Below are positions 1 to 13,100 of a stretch of DNA of 64,000 bases, piece after piece. A program made the position numbers and the translations under genes. The stretch's first letter is position 1. Every line of letters begins with the position of its first letter. The notes below the pieces were generated by a model, which was not told where the DNA came from, searched no databases, and saw only the letters and a program-made list of their open reading frames with translations. Source of the DNA: Cladopsammia gracilis (lineage: Eukaryota; Cnidaria; Anthozoa; Scleractinia; Dendrophylliidae); contig JAJGOT010000125.1 in assembly GCA_022457155.1 (NCBI GenBank), positions 248,001 through 312,000 of the forward strand, written 5' to 3'.

Positions 1-142
1 CCAAGACACCCATCGCGCACACCTGGTGTTGATCGGCCTTAATTTGTGAAACGGACACCTAAGTGCCTGTTCAGTGTGAGTTAAGTTTATATATAGAGCG
101 CGGATTCAGCCGCCATAGTATAGTAAGTATAGTCGACTCACA

Positions 143-1401
143 ATGAATTCACGTGCCTTTAATTTTTTTCTAGGCGACAGGTTACGCCAAAGACGCCGCA
201 GAACAGCTTTTACGAACGAGCAACTTTATCGTTTGGAAGAATCGTTCGAGAAAGAAAGATTTCCTGGAATCCAGATAAGAGAGGATCTTGCGCGCGAGCT
301 CAACATCGGAGAGGATAGAATTCAGGTAAGATAATGAATCATATTTTGTTGTTCTTTCTTTCATTTCATGTCCACAAGATCAGGGAACGAATTTGTCGGC
401 TTACCATACATGCTTACTTTTACCATTTTTATTCCGTACAATCATTCGCTTTCCTCGTTCGTGCTAACATATGAATTTTGTATCAACTTAGCACTTTTAT
501 AAAGTTATTTGGTAACTTATCAAGCGGCTAACGCTCGAAATGTGAACTTTAATTAGAATCTCTTTACGGTAGCCAATTTACTTAAAACCAAATTTTTGTT
601 TCACGTTTTGACCGACGCGGAAAGAACCATAGCTTTTATGTGTTTCACGATGCAAGAAATCCTGTGTAATAAATGTCAACTGATTTAATTTGATGAGGGA
701 TATTGCGTGAAAGCGGAAATCGGCATTTGCCATTTTTTTTCTCACCTTTTCACTTCTCGCGGCATAGTAAGAGACACAAGAGGTGTTTAATATGGGAGCG
801 TGATAAAAGCCTTTCAGAGTATAAGAAAATATACTGAGTTTATTCTTATATTGTTGTAAGCACAACTCTGTTGTGTGTGGTGTAGTGCGCATGTATTCAT
901 TTTTGGCTTTTTCTCTGTTATCTTCAGGTCTGGTTCCAGAACCGCCGCGCAAGATGGCGCAAGCATGAAATCAAGAACAAACCTGCCTCAGCCCACCCTG
1001 CTACGGGGAATAATCTGATCAACAGTGACGTCACCGGCCCGACCATGTTCCATCCGTCCTCTGCCATTTTCCCGCAACTACCATGTTCAGCGCCTTTCAG
1101 ACCGTGGGAGCCATTTTACCTGCCGTTCACAGCCAGTGATTTGTTCCCGCCAAAACGTGCAAGTGCCTCGGAGTTTCTACACAGGGACGCCAACATGGTT
1201 GCTTCGGCTTCACAGGTTTCACAACCTGTCAACGCGATGGTCCACCCGCGTGTGTCACCTTCCACGAGCCCGCTGTTCAGTTCCAGTTCCCCGCCGTCAA
1301 CCTCCTGTGTGTATGACTCAGACAGTGGAGAAAGTCGCCACTCAGCTGACGATTATTTAGCAGCCGTGACTTTGGCCTGTGGTTTTCATCGGGAAAATTA
1401 A
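143..1401 (+). CDS. Paired-class (Q50) homeobox transcription factor, Hesx/Anf-like; 3' part, possibly complete
   Basis: Two exons, 143..325 and 928..1401, join in phase 0 across a GTAAG...CTTCAG intron. From the ATG at 143 the product is 218 aa with a 60-residue homeodomain at about residues 16-75. Visible marks are F8, W48, F49, Q50, N51 and R53. The intron falls exactly between homeodomain positions 46 and 47, a classic site in paired-class genes. The third-helix WFQNRRARWRK and the segment PGIQIREDLARELN resemble Hesx/Anf proteins best, from memory. No OAR or paired domain is seen; the tail is Ser/Pro-rich and ends near residue 218. Start is uncertain: ATG 143 follows a TATA-like run at about 88-96, but a T-rich acceptor ending in AG at 172-173 suggests exon 1 may lie upstream of the window and that translation enters at 174. 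Expected role: nuclear DNA-binding regulator. Homeobox call very sure; subfamily weak. Confidence 0.9.
326..927 (+). other. Intron at homeodomain position 46/47
   Basis: Donor GTAAGA at 326 and acceptor TTATCTTCAG ending at 927. No repeat or nested gene is recognisable; the minus-strand ORF across it has no homology I can see. Confidence 0.85.
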
Positions 1402-1652
1402 TTAAGAAGAAACTTTTGAATATGCGAATGTTCAGTTTCCGTTTTTAATAGTGTGACTTCGCCTGCTGGCACAGCAAAGGGCGTTATTTTATAGTGTAGA
1501 TTACGACAATGTTCACTTTGGTTTATGTTTATAATGTTTACTGTAAATTGAAAGATAACGCAGCGAAAGTCTGTTGCCGAAGTGTTCGACATTTCATTTT
1601 TATGCTAGATTTTTAAAGTTTAGTTGTGAATAATAAGCAAGTTAAGAAGAAG

Positions 1653-1659
1653 TAGGAAT
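1653..1659 (+). terminator. Candidate polyadenylation signal of the homeobox gene
   Basis: AATAAA about 250 bp after the stop codon, the first good signal downstream. Inferred only from motif and distance. Confidence 0.5.
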
Positions 1660-1984
1660 AAAGAGAAGATTATCAACATGTAATGCACGTCTCCTGATGA
1701 CACAAATTATTTGACCTTTCTTTTTTTCATCACTTTTTTTTCTCGAGGTTGCTTTCTTGTGTTATATTCCTTTTTACCTTTACCGCGGAATTGTTGATTA
1801 TTTAATTTTTAGTTTTAGACTTGTCTGCGAGCTAACTCTCTCCCTTCAAGAGAGCTTGCTCGCAGGCTAGTTTTAGACTGGTTTTCTGACCAAGACCAAA
1901 GAAATCAAGAGTGCAGCCATGTCAATTAATGTAAACAACCGAGTGCACCAATCCTCAGTTAAGGAAATTGCATGAAACTGGTGC

Positions 1985-2305
1985 CGAGAGCGGCAAACGG
2001 TGTAAAGCGCGAGAAAACGTGTAAACAGTGCAAAGCACGGGAAACATGCAAACGGTGCAAAGCGCGAGAAACATGCATAAGGTGCAAAGCGCGGGAGAAA
2101 AATGCAAACGGATCAAAGCATGGGAAAACAAACAACCGGTGCAAAGCGCGGGAAAATATGCAAACGGATCAAAGCGCGGGAAACTGATGCAAACGGTGCA
2201 AATCACGGGATCAAAACATAACGGGTCAAAGCGCGGGAAAACATGCAAACTGATCAAATTAGCGCGGGAAACCAAACGACCAGTGCAAAGCGCGGGAAGA
2301 CGAGA
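1985..2305. repeat. 27-bp minisatellite
   Basis: About a dozen degenerate units of the type GTGCAAAGCGCGGGAAA plus ATGCAAACG, period about 27 bp (some 29). Because 27 is divisible by 3, both strands stay open in several frames, producing Cys/Lys-rich pseudo-proteins on the plus strand and Phe/Cys-rich ones on the minus strand. Not a gene. Confidence 0.9.
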
Positions 2306-3179
2306 AGAAAACGTATGTATGTTGTTTACCAAAATATCAACCGTTTCAGGAAATTCCAGTTGAACTGCGAGATAAATGGAAAGAACTGTTTTGGTCCGTT
2401 CATCGGAAAAATTTCCGAAATGAAAGAAACCTATTAAAAGGAGATAGTCCAGTTTTCCCTGTTAGAATGTGGGTTTTGACTTAGCAAAATGTTTCAGCAA
2501 TAGAAACAAATATCATGAACTCGATCTGGAAATCTCAGAAAAAAAGACCGGTTAAATCAATTTTAAATTAATACAGAGAAATAAAAAAGCTTTCGGGATC
2601 TCGTCTACTGGTCTGAGTAATATTACTAGCAATACTGTAGGGCATTTGACAGAGGTAAAAAATCGCTATTTTATATAACAAAACGTTTTTATTTCAAATT
2701 TATTTTACATCTAACGTATCGTGGAATAGTACATAGTCAGGTTTAGATGAGCAAGAAATTTCCTTCATGCAGTTATGTTACATTATGTTCATAACACCTT
2801 CACGTCGAAAGGTCAATGTAATTATATTGCCTGTATAGCAGTTGCCAGCGTTATATACATTGTACAGAGAAATTTCACGAACGCGCGAGGGTTATGTGCG
2901 TGCATCCTCAATTACAATCGCACTTGCTATACAGTTAGCTACAATAACAAACCAAATAACTCTTTAGCAAGTACGGACCAGTAGAATTTCGGTGTCTATC
3001 GTTTAATCAGTTTGTAAGTAAGTATGCTACTTCTGCAAAACCCGGTTACATGATGCACAATTGCACATTTGCGTGCAATTTCTATGTAGTACCATGCGTC
3101 CAATGCTGAAAAAGTAGAATGCAATTCTATTTCTACAATGCAAGACACATAATGATTTACTGTGTGCCCGTACTTAGTA

Positions 3180-3545
3180 TTAGGGGTATAGAATGGTCTA
3201 TCGGAATGATGCTTCTCGGAAAATATTCACCGAGTGTCGAATTCTCGCCATTTCAAGTTGGAGTCTCGGAATCTCGGGCTCGCTATAATTTTCGAAGTCT
3301 CGAATTTTGATAATTTGGATCTTGGAGTCTCGTAATTTTTCTCGTAAATCTCAGCTTCCGTTGGAGATTTCAGTCACGTTTTAAGCTGTTTTAGTATTAT
3401 CGGCCCGACATTTTCTAGCAATTGGAGTCTCGGGCTCGGATTTTTTAGAGGTAAAGTCTCGGGCTAGAATCATGATAGAAACGCGAATTTTTAAACAAGG
3501 GTCTCGCAGTCTCGCAAAGTCTCGAATTTACCATTCTGTACCCTT
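3180..3545. repeat. Degenerate TCTCG/AGTCTCG repeat tract
   Basis: The word GTCTCG or TCTCGGG recurs irregularly more than fifteen times with T-rich spacers. Looks like a decayed simple or dispersed repeat; no coding potential. Confidence 0.6.
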
Positions 3546-3695
3546 AGTATTATTCAGTTTATTCTGAGGTTACACTCCCTGAAAGAAATCGCATTAAGCC
3601 TAACTTCTCTCCTCCAAAGGTTTTATGGGAAAGTAGGAAATCAGCTGAGAAAGGTTCTTTTGCAACTGCAAACACTTTGTTCGGGGTTCTCCCAT

Positions 3696-3994
3696 CCCTT
3701 TAAACCTCCAGCTCCCAAGAGAGCCAAAAATCAAAATTCAAGAAAAATTCCAAATTGCATTTTGTAAAATAATTAAAAACAAATAGTACCAAAGGAAAAT
3801 TCTCACGAGGTTTCATTTGAATGGTCACACCATAGGATTTCTTCAACAGACTCAAAAGTTAGAACAAATGGTACCATGCAAAAGTACTGCTGAAGAGGTT
3901 TCATTTGAATGTTCACACCATAGGATTTCATCCAGAGACTCAAAAGTTAGAACTTCACTACATGTCTTCATAATTGACTCTGGGAGTGAAAGGG
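3696..3994. mobile_element. Degraded copy of the CCCTTT...AAAGGG MITE (parent family of the 106-bp satellite)
   Basis: Starts CCCTTTAAACC and ends GTGAAAGGG. The interior carries the family's core (GAGGTTTCATTTGAATG, ACTCAAAAGTTAGAAC) twice, about 88 bp apart, so a partial internal duplication is present here. The flanking TTAA has decayed. Compare the intact copy at 8677-9019. Confidence 0.65.
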
Positions 3995-4119
3995 CTAAAG
4001 CTTTGCCTGAGCCTCTGCAGATGAGAGAAGAGCATAACAGAAAAACATTGATATGTATAATATTTTCTTGCCTTAACCTAAAGAACTAGGCAGGTCCGTT
4101 ATCTATAACATGAACAGTA

Positions 4120-4306
4120 AATACACTTTATTCCAAAATGGCAGCCAATTTATTATTCTTTTATATCCATTTTAATTAGCCCTGTTGGCCTCATTTTCGC
4201 TTGAAAATTCCTTTGTATTTTGCACATGCTGACGAGGCCAAGAGGGCTAATTAAAATGCATACAAAAGAATAATAAATTGGCCGCCATTTTGGAATAAGG
4301 TGTATT
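4120..4306. mobile_element. Foldback MITE
   Basis: Arms of about 75 bp (4120-4194 and 4231-4306) are near-perfect reverse complements, outer ends AATACACTTTATTCC and GGAATAAGGTGTATT. Spacer about 36 bp. No coding content. Confidence 0.85.
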
Positions 4307-4987
4307 CGCGTGGCATTTTCAAATGATAATAATATTTGGAATAACTATTCTTTTTAATCACTAATTTCTACTTTATCCTTAATCTCTCTTATAACTGGCC
4401 AAGCAAAAAAGGCCAATGTTTGAAATACCTGATAAACTTAAAATGACATTTATTAACAGAAAATAGAAAATTATAACTAAAATAAATACAAATAATTATT
4501 TGCAAAAATGTTCTTTGTTGTTTCTTTTTTCTTCTTTTCAATTCCAAGAAAGAATTTTTTTATAATAACAACAGGTGGTGTAAATTGTTGTTTGCAGACC
4601 TTATGTGTTACTTTGTAGCAAGTAAATAGGCAACAGATGCTTTAAAATCTAATTTTCCCTATTTTCTTTCAAGGGGGTCATTTCTCGAAACTCCAGGTCA
4701 GCAAAGCTATTTTATTTATGCCACGTTTTCAGTAAATATTCAAACTTGGTCGGCTTTGAAAGCTAAGGAATAAAATTCATAGTTGGTGAAATGAATTGAG
4801 CTGGTTTTAGAGCTTAAAACTACATTACCATTCCATAGATTCTGGTTTTATAATGTAGTCCTGAGCCTGAACATTTATTGGGACTTTCGAGAAACAGGTC
4901 CAAGGTCCACAAACAGTTGGACATTGTAAAGAAAATATTAAAAGCAGACCCCACTATCTGTAAAGCAAATGAACAATTACAGATGTA

Positions 4988-5126
4988 TATAAATGTTGTA
5001 GTTCAATTTTATCCTTGGTTCAATTTTGATTTTCCATTGTTATTTTCTATGTTAGTATATGATAATGAATATAAAACAAAGGAAAATCAAAATTGAACCA
5101 AGGATAAAATTGAATTATAACATACA
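4988..5126. mobile_element. Palindromic MITE, copy 1 (ATCCTTGGTTCAATTTTG family)
   Basis: Arms AATTTTATCCTTGGTTCAA and TTGAACCAAGGATAAAATT flank a TATGATAATG-rich centre. A second member with the same architecture is at 12223-12366. Confidence 0.8.
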
Positions 5127-6572
5127 ATGTATATATATACAGATATATTTGTACCATGTATCACTTGTGTCTCCACAACTGATTAATCTTATTATCTATA
5201 ACTTCTACTTTTAAACTCGTAAGACGGAGAGGTACATGTATGTCATCGCAAGTTTGAAAAAAGGTCAACTTGTAAACAGACTGAGTGGGCGTACCCAGGG
5301 AGGGTTCCATGCAGGGGTTCCGAAATCCCCCTTTTCGCGAAAGATTAATGAGAATTGAGAACAGAATCACACCTTACAAAAAAAAAATTGAGAAAGGAGC
5401 AGACTAGAGTATTTCAATGTGAAAATTTGACACTTCACTTCTTCACATTGAATGTGACATGCACATGTCTTTTGAATGCCTGTGTAACGTAATTGTCTTG
5501 ACTGACTGAATTTGGATGAGATGGAATCCCCTCTTGCAAAAAGGCGGAGTATGCCCATGTTCACTGCAGCCTAGAATGGTTGTCTGACATATTAAATGCC
5601 TGTATAATTAGGCTTCATTTACAGTCAACTACCACACTGTGGACATCTTGCTGTAATGGACGCCCCATTATTAAAGTGCTACTATGATCAAAATCATAGT
5701 TATTTTTTGGCAAATCAGTATTTAATTTCCCATGAAGTAAAAGTTGTCTAAAGTTCACTTTCACTAATCATACGATGAAGGAAAGTGGTTTTTTTTTTAA
5801 CTCAAATTCTCTGATGCTCCTATGGCATGACTAACATTATTATTGTAGATAGTTCCAATCCAAACATCCAAACAAGCACTCCCAATCACTGTCTGAGAAA
5901 CCACAGAATGTTTTCAAAGTGATGGGAAGGATATTTTGCAGTGATGCTATGTGCTCCCACTTGCAAATGCAAGTGAAAAAAAAAGTGAGAAAATCAGACC
6001 TTCCAACTCTCACGATTTGGTCGTGAGACTCACAATTTCAGGAGTCATCTCACGGTCTCACGATTTAACCTTGAAATCTCACGGTTTTCCACAATGAATA
6101 ACAACCTCAATCAGATACACTGTACAGTATTATAAAGGTGACAGGCCAGACACGACTCCTGCTAGTCGCAAAATGTATAAAGAAGCCTTTAGAATTATAG
6201 CTTTCCCAAGAAGGTCTACGATGATGAACACAAATGAGCGCCACATAATTAAGGTACTTGTTTGTCTACCGGTAATTTGTATTAATTAATGCTAAAAGAG
6301 TACTAATTATGGCAGTTTGAACACTGCTAGGTGTTGTTAGTGTTGAGATTCCTTTGTTTTGAAACATTTTTGTAAATCTCACTATTTGGGACCCAAATCT
6401 CCAGATATTTTGGGATAAATTTTGGAGACCTCAAGATTTCAGGGTTTTAGATGTTGGAAGGTCTGGAAAAATGATGTCACGGCACAAAACAATAAGTTCA
6501 CTTGAACATAAATCTATAATGGCCAGCGGACTGTTATACAATCAAACCTCTACCTTGTGACACCTTCATTAA

Positions 6573-6964
6573 AGGGGCATTGTCACGCAGATTTTGCTTA
6601 TTATGTTTTGGTCAAAATACACTAAATATATGATAAAGTACCTTTGTTCAAACATAAAATTACTTTTAGAACACCAAGAAGATAATATCAAGTGATTTCT
6701 TCAAGAAAGAACAAACCATAATAAGTTTTTCTGCGATTTTTCCACGACTCTTGGGAGGAACTTGAAAAAATTGGCCAATTTTTTCAAGTTGCAATCTATT
6801 TCCATCCTGGCCATTTGCAGCCAAAGATAACGAATACTTGTTTCTGTGCACTGGTAGAGTATTTGTTAACAAAACTGGACTGTTATTTTAAGGTTTCCAA
6901 TGAAACAAAATAATATGTTTTTAGGCTTTTCAAAGTGATACTAAAAATAGGTGACAGTGTCCCT
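6573..6964. mobile_element. TTAA-flanked (piggyBac-type) MITE
   Basis: Bounded by TTAA at 6569-6572 and 6965-6968. Terminal inverted repeats AGGGGCATTGTCAC and GTGACAGTGTCCCT. 392 bp with no transposase. It has inserted into a different repeat whose halves (CACCTTCATTAA and GGGGACATTTTTCC) lie on either side. Confidence 0.8.
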
Positions 6965-7165
6965 TTAAGGGGACATTTTTCCTGGTCCCAGCCAAACTTT
7001 AAAAATTATCACCTCTATAAAGGGACACTTCTCCTGGTTCCGATGCTGTCCCCTAAATGAAAGCTTGACTGTACACTCCCAAAGATGTCCATTGTCGCAG
7101 CAGTTGATTGTAAACGCGGCTCAGTTAATATCAACTACACGTACCCTACAAGACATTGCCCGATA

Positions 7166-10100
7166 TTATCTTCTTACAGTATCCCGATGATACACACTCT
7201 CTTCTGGTATTGTTAAACTTTCTCCTTCGACATCATTTTCTAAAAGCACAGCTTCTTCATCAGAACCATTCACCACTGCCCGCTTCTCGTATTTCACTTT
7301 GTTTACTTTGGCTCTTGCGTCGTCTTTTTGAAATAATTTCTTCTTCTTTCGCATGAGGAAATTGTCAACAACCCAGAACATTATAGCCTGCAAAAAAGAG
7401 GCAAAACAAGTTGATTAACAACAGGAACAAAATAACGATGAAAAAGTAAAGTAAAATAACAGTTAAACAGTTTAACTTCCAAGAGTGCCAAACATCAAAA
7501 ATCAAGGAAAATCCCAAATATACAAAGTCATGTATATTATTTAATGGTACCATGCAAAAGTACTGACAGAGAGGTTTCATTTGAATGGTTACACCATACA
7601 GTGTAGGATTTCATCAACAGACTCAAAAGTTAGAACTACATTGCATGTCACCATAATTGATTCTGGGTTTGAATAAACAGGTTAAAGGATGCAGTCAGTC
7701 TTCATCTATAGTGATGCTGGAGAGAGCTAATGGGTTATCAGCCAGTGCTAAGTATGATACAGCTTGGCATATTAAGCATGCTTTGGAAGAGTTCTTCATC
7801 CTGTATTACAGTATACACTTGTCATCTAAGACAGGGATGTAGCTAAAAGCCAGCTATCAGCTAATTTCACCAGCTGAAAGAGAACTTATCGCCGGCTAAA
7901 ATTTCACTAAGAAAACAAAGACTTGGGGTCATTTTGAAGGTGCACAAGCCAGATAAACCGGCTGGGCTTGTTAATGGACCTCAAGCTTTTAGCCAGCTGG
8001 GCGTCCAGGCGTCCTGTGGATGCCCACTTTTTGAAGAAATTCATGAAAATTGCACCTAATCCTTTAAAAAATTATGATAGAAAATATCTTCTGGACGGCC
8101 ACTTTTCAATTTCTGGCTAAAAGCCTGATGGACCTGCTCAGTTTTTTCTTAGCTACACCACTGCAAAGATATCCTTTGCTGTAAAAAGTGACGACAGCAG
8201 TTTAGGTGCCAATGGGTTAAACTTAAGTACAGGTCGACTAGAATACATTGTGTGATAGTCATAACAATACAACTAGACAATTTGTTAACTCAACCACCTC
8301 AACTACCTTATTTAACCATCTTGACTATTCATAAAGCATATACAGTCAAGCTGTTTGTTCACAACAAAATACCACCACTTAAAAGGCCTATCAATAAATG
8401 CGAGAAATATAAGGTTTTAGAGATTCCACATGAACTTACATTAAAAACAAAAGGTATAATTAACATGACGATTGCCAGTTCCACTTTGGGATGGTTCTTG
8501 ACTGGTAGAAGTATGAATTTACGGACCTCCACCCAGAAATCAAGTTGCACTAACAGAGTGATGGTTGCTTTCTCAACAATGACAGCACAGAGGTATAAGA
8601 CACACTGCCCTGCCCAAGACTTGCACTGCGGAGGGTTACCTGTCAATGAAACACAGTAAGAATATTAGCCATTTAACCCTTTAAATCCCACAAGAGTGCC
8701 AAAAATCAAAAATACCATTAGCTTTTCAATATTTTACAAAATTGAAATTTGGAATTTTTCTAGAAAATTATTCAAGAAAAATTCCAAATTTCAATTTTGT
8801 AAAATATTGAAAAACTAATGACAGTACCGTGCAAAAGTACTGCCAAAGAGGTTTCATTTACAACAACAACAATTTATTCTTTGTACAACAAGAGTTGGGT
8901 GATATGGTTTGCCCTGCAAATAGCTGGAAATGGTCACACCATAGGATTTAGTCAACAGACTCAAAAGTTAGAACTACACTAAATCATTGCCTCAATAATC
9001 GAGTCTGCGATTGAAAGGGTTAAGCAGGCAAATTTTAGAGAAAATATACAATCATGAGCTTTTGGCCAGGACCAAGAAAAATGTAAGTAATAGTGGGGTG
9101 TCCACTGTCATTAAGCAGGTGTCTGTCTAGCTTACCATACTCGCCAAATCTCAGTGATTCCCATTCATAAATTTTGACGATGACTTGCATGAATTGAAGA
9201 CAAAGGTAAATGATGATCAAGCCAAGGGTAGAATCCAACAGGAAATTTATCAGGTACCTGCAAAGTTAACACAACAAGTTACAATATTAGACATAATCAC
9301 TTCAATAGCAAAATTATTGATTGTGATTGATCATCCTCATGCCAACTTCTTCAAAGATATGTAATTGACACATGGTAAAGCGGGTATTCCATTACAGCTA
9401 TTCAAGTACAACTTTTTGTAATAATTGGATATCTGTAATTGGACACCTACATTGCACGTGCATCAATCAGGTGAACTTAAACACGAAGACACGCTATAAA
9501 AGGTATAACTCCGCCCCCCTTGTTTCAGCTCGAGTGAGCTAATGATGATGCTAATGAGATGGCGTCCTGATACTAAAACACGTGCTGCCAGTTTTTTGAA
9601 CGACTTCCAAAACATTCCGCAAAAAACGCGTCCCTACGGAGATTTAAACAAATGCGCTTTTGTGCAAAGAAGAAATCAGCATACAAGAAAAACAAGTACC
9701 CGTAGACAGAATTCAAAATTAGCTCCAAAATTTCGAAATTCTCAAAGGAATTCCAAGTATACAAACCTCAACAAATTCCTGTTGTGTTAAAAATGTTATG
9801 GGGTTTGCTAAAAGCGATTAGTAAAAACAAAGTCAAGTAAACCACACAGACAAACTGCTCAAAAGCTGTCAGACTTTATTTACACAAATTTTCACAGATG
9901 TCCGTATGTGACGATGGTTGATTGACAAATGATCCCAACATACATTGTACCTAAGGTGCGCTCCTTCTATAGCGCTCTTCGTGTTTAAACGGTCTTTTTT
10001 TTCCTTTTATTTTGCTGTTTCTTTCCTGGTATTTTGGATTTTGTACGACTATTGTTATCAATAAATATTTTGTTGTTTTATAAATGATTAATAGGCTTAC

Positions 10101-13100
10101 ATTAATCATGTGAATTAGATTTATTATGAAACATCTGGGCAACAGAAAAATTGTCCTAGGCCAGGAAAACTTCAGAGTTAAATAAAAGTCATTTTCAACA
10201 TTCTCATTGCTTCTGTGTTTTTTGAAACAACGACATAATTTCAGTTACTACAATGTACGATGCATGAGTTGACAAACTTTTCTGCAATTTTCAGGATTTA
10301 CAGTTTTAGGGGTGTAACGATGCATCGAACTATCGATGTACAGTATGGTAATAGTTGGTGCAGCAATAGCGAGCTATCAATAGCAAAATCAACTAATTGC
10401 GATAGTTTGGTCTGACTGTCGATTGTTTCAATAGTGGGCAAAAACAAACGAATGTATTCGAACATTACAGCTTTTAAAAACATAATTAAATGATACATTT
10501 TGAGAAAATTTTTAGTACAAATAAAATTAACTTAGTGACCTTGTTTTTACATTCTTATTACCTTAGTTAATTTATCAATTTTATTTCGTATTTTTCATTA
10601 AATTACATGCGGGTAAATTAAATTACATGTAGGTAAATTATAGGCACGGCTCTCAGGAAGAGCATATGTATGAATGGAGAAACCATGGATAAATAAAGAT
10701 TATGTATGTATGTTGGCTGCATTATGCTTATTGTATCCTTGATTGAAATATATAATGGCTAAAATTGTTTGTTTGTGTCATACATCGCTATAAGGTGAGG
10801 CAACGCAATCCATCAGGGACTCCTTAAGCGCCATTTTCGTTTTTACATCATAAACAACATAAATTCCCAAGAGGGGGGTCTACTCAATGAGATTATGCGG
10901 CACGCCAAATCAATCATGTGGGCGAAAAAGTGATTCTTAGTAAGTCTGGTTTTTACTTTTTACTATTGCAAAACTATCGCAACAGTGATCCAACTATTGC
11001 CGTAATATCGCAATAGTGCCCCAACTATTGCAATTCTACAAGGTATTGCAATAGTAAAATTATACTCAATAGTCACCCCCAATTTCCAGAATGCATTTAT
11101 GTACTCTGAGTATGAAGTTACAGATTATGAAGCTTACCAAGTACATGGATCACCTTTAAAAAGACCAGCTAAAAATATATTTGCAAAGTGAACCAACATG
11201 GCACCAACTGCTTGTTTAGAAGTGTCAAAAAACCTGCAAAACATTTAAATTTACAAAAATATCACATTAATTTTGCAATTTTGGAAGAGCACTACATTCC
11301 TTGATACCAAATTTTCACAAAACCTGTGAAAAATTTTTCTTTTAATCATGTCCAACAAAAAAGAGAAAAACACCAAAAATTTGATCATCATTGTGGTCAA
11401 CTTGTGGTCAAAATTGATCATGCGATGAACTTTTTTCAATCCACAGAGTGAAACCAATAGTGTGTGAAGTCAGGGATGTAGATAATAGCCGGGAGCCGGG
11501 GAAATTACCCGGCTGTGAACTTCATTTTTCCGGCTGTTAAAGCCTAGTGCAACTTTAAAAGGACTACATTTTTCTATTTTTTTACCCGTCTGTCAGTTCT
11601 ATATTCCTACCAGTTAAAAACTGAATCTACATCCCTGGTGAAGTGGGCTGATTTTTAAGCCATTTTCAAAGGATATGTGCTGGGTGGATAGTTAAATTCA
11701 CATTTGGTGCATTAAAATAACCATGTTACAAATGCAACAAACTTACCAAATAAGGACAGGCCTTCTATCTGAAGCTGGTTCTCTAAGTCTTTTCACTGCA
11801 ATTCAGAAACTGCAATTATTATTGACTGTGTACTGTACAGTTAAACTTATATAAGCTGTCACCTCCTGGAATGGATAACTGACCACTTACTATAAGTTGA
11901 CAGTCTAATAAAGGTTTGACCAGCTTAAAATGAAATGAAATAGAGAAGAATTTAATGTTGAAGACCTGTCACAAGGCAAATTGACCATAGAATGTTTTAT
12001 ATATGCAGGGATGTAAATTAGCACTCACACCCACTTGCCCATGTGAGTGTCAAATCTTCTTGGGGAGTAGAAATTGTACAATTTTTGGCACAGTTCTGAA
12101 CATCACTCACCCAATCGGCAAGTGTTGTCAAAACAACCCTGTGCACACATGCACATGCACCTCTCTATGAGACATGTGGATAAAAATGACTGAATTTGAT
12201 TTTCATCAGACCTTACTGTATGTATGTTGTGGTGCAATTTTGTCCTTGGTGCAAATTTTCTTTTCCTTTGTTTTGGGGTATGGTGATGTATGATAATGTA
12301 TGATAATGAGTTTTCAACAAAGGAAAAGAAAATTTGCACCAAGGATAAAATTGCATCACAACATATACATGTAAATGTATTTAATGATTACACTGCATGG
12401 TTTCTCTGAAAAAATGTCCATTTAATTCATTTGGACCTAGGAATAGGCGACTGTGACTGCTTAATTACGATAAACCTGAGCTCTATAGATTTACAGTCAT
12501 TAAGGGGAGAATTATTTGGTTCTATATGTAAAACTATCAATGAAATTCATCTATAATTTCTAATGCCATGATATTTGGAGGCGTTATTCCTTTCTTAATT
12601 CTTTGCAAAATGAACCGTTTGCTTTACGTGTATGGATTTAATGTTGTTTGTTGGCAAAAATCATCCTGGATAAGATACAATGTACTAAGTTAAACATTAC
12701 ATGTAGCTGAGTTAAATTGGTGCTAATGCTAGATTATCGTAATAGTGCAGTAGACAAATGGGGGAGGAGATAATTATTACGGCTTATCAAACTTTCGCCA
12801 CAACTGGTCTGCCTCTGGACAGGTGGGATTCACAACTGTGTGAAGTCTGTTGTGTTTACAACAATCAATTGTTTCAATAACTCAGTCCAATCAGTAAATT
12901 GTGTGCAATAAGCAAATGGACACTCACTCATGTTTTTCCGCAGTTCGCATATATATGATTTTCAAATATTCATATTCATACACTGTAAAATAATAGTCAC
13001 TGTATCATTGGGTATATTACGAACTCACAACTGACAATCGGCGCGATGGCTCAGTGGATAGAGCATTGCACCGGTATTGCAAGGTCATGGGTTAGAATCC

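Larger units (their letters stand above)
1402..7165. other. Intergenic region between homeobox gene and STIMATE
   Basis: No conserved coding exon seen. It holds a small hairpin near 1815-1872 (arms GCGAGCTAACTCTC and GAGAGCTTGCTCGC), the 27-bp minisatellite, a TCTCG-rich stretch, two foldback MITEs and TTAA-flanked elements listed separately. The remainder is AT-rich unique-looking sequence. Confidence 0.6.

Noticed and set aside
1972..2363. Cys/Lys-rich ORFs resembling zinc-knuckle repeats (CKARETC...)
   Set aside because: They are translations of the 27-bp minisatellite; the opposite strand is equally open and the frame is kept only because the period is a multiple of 3.
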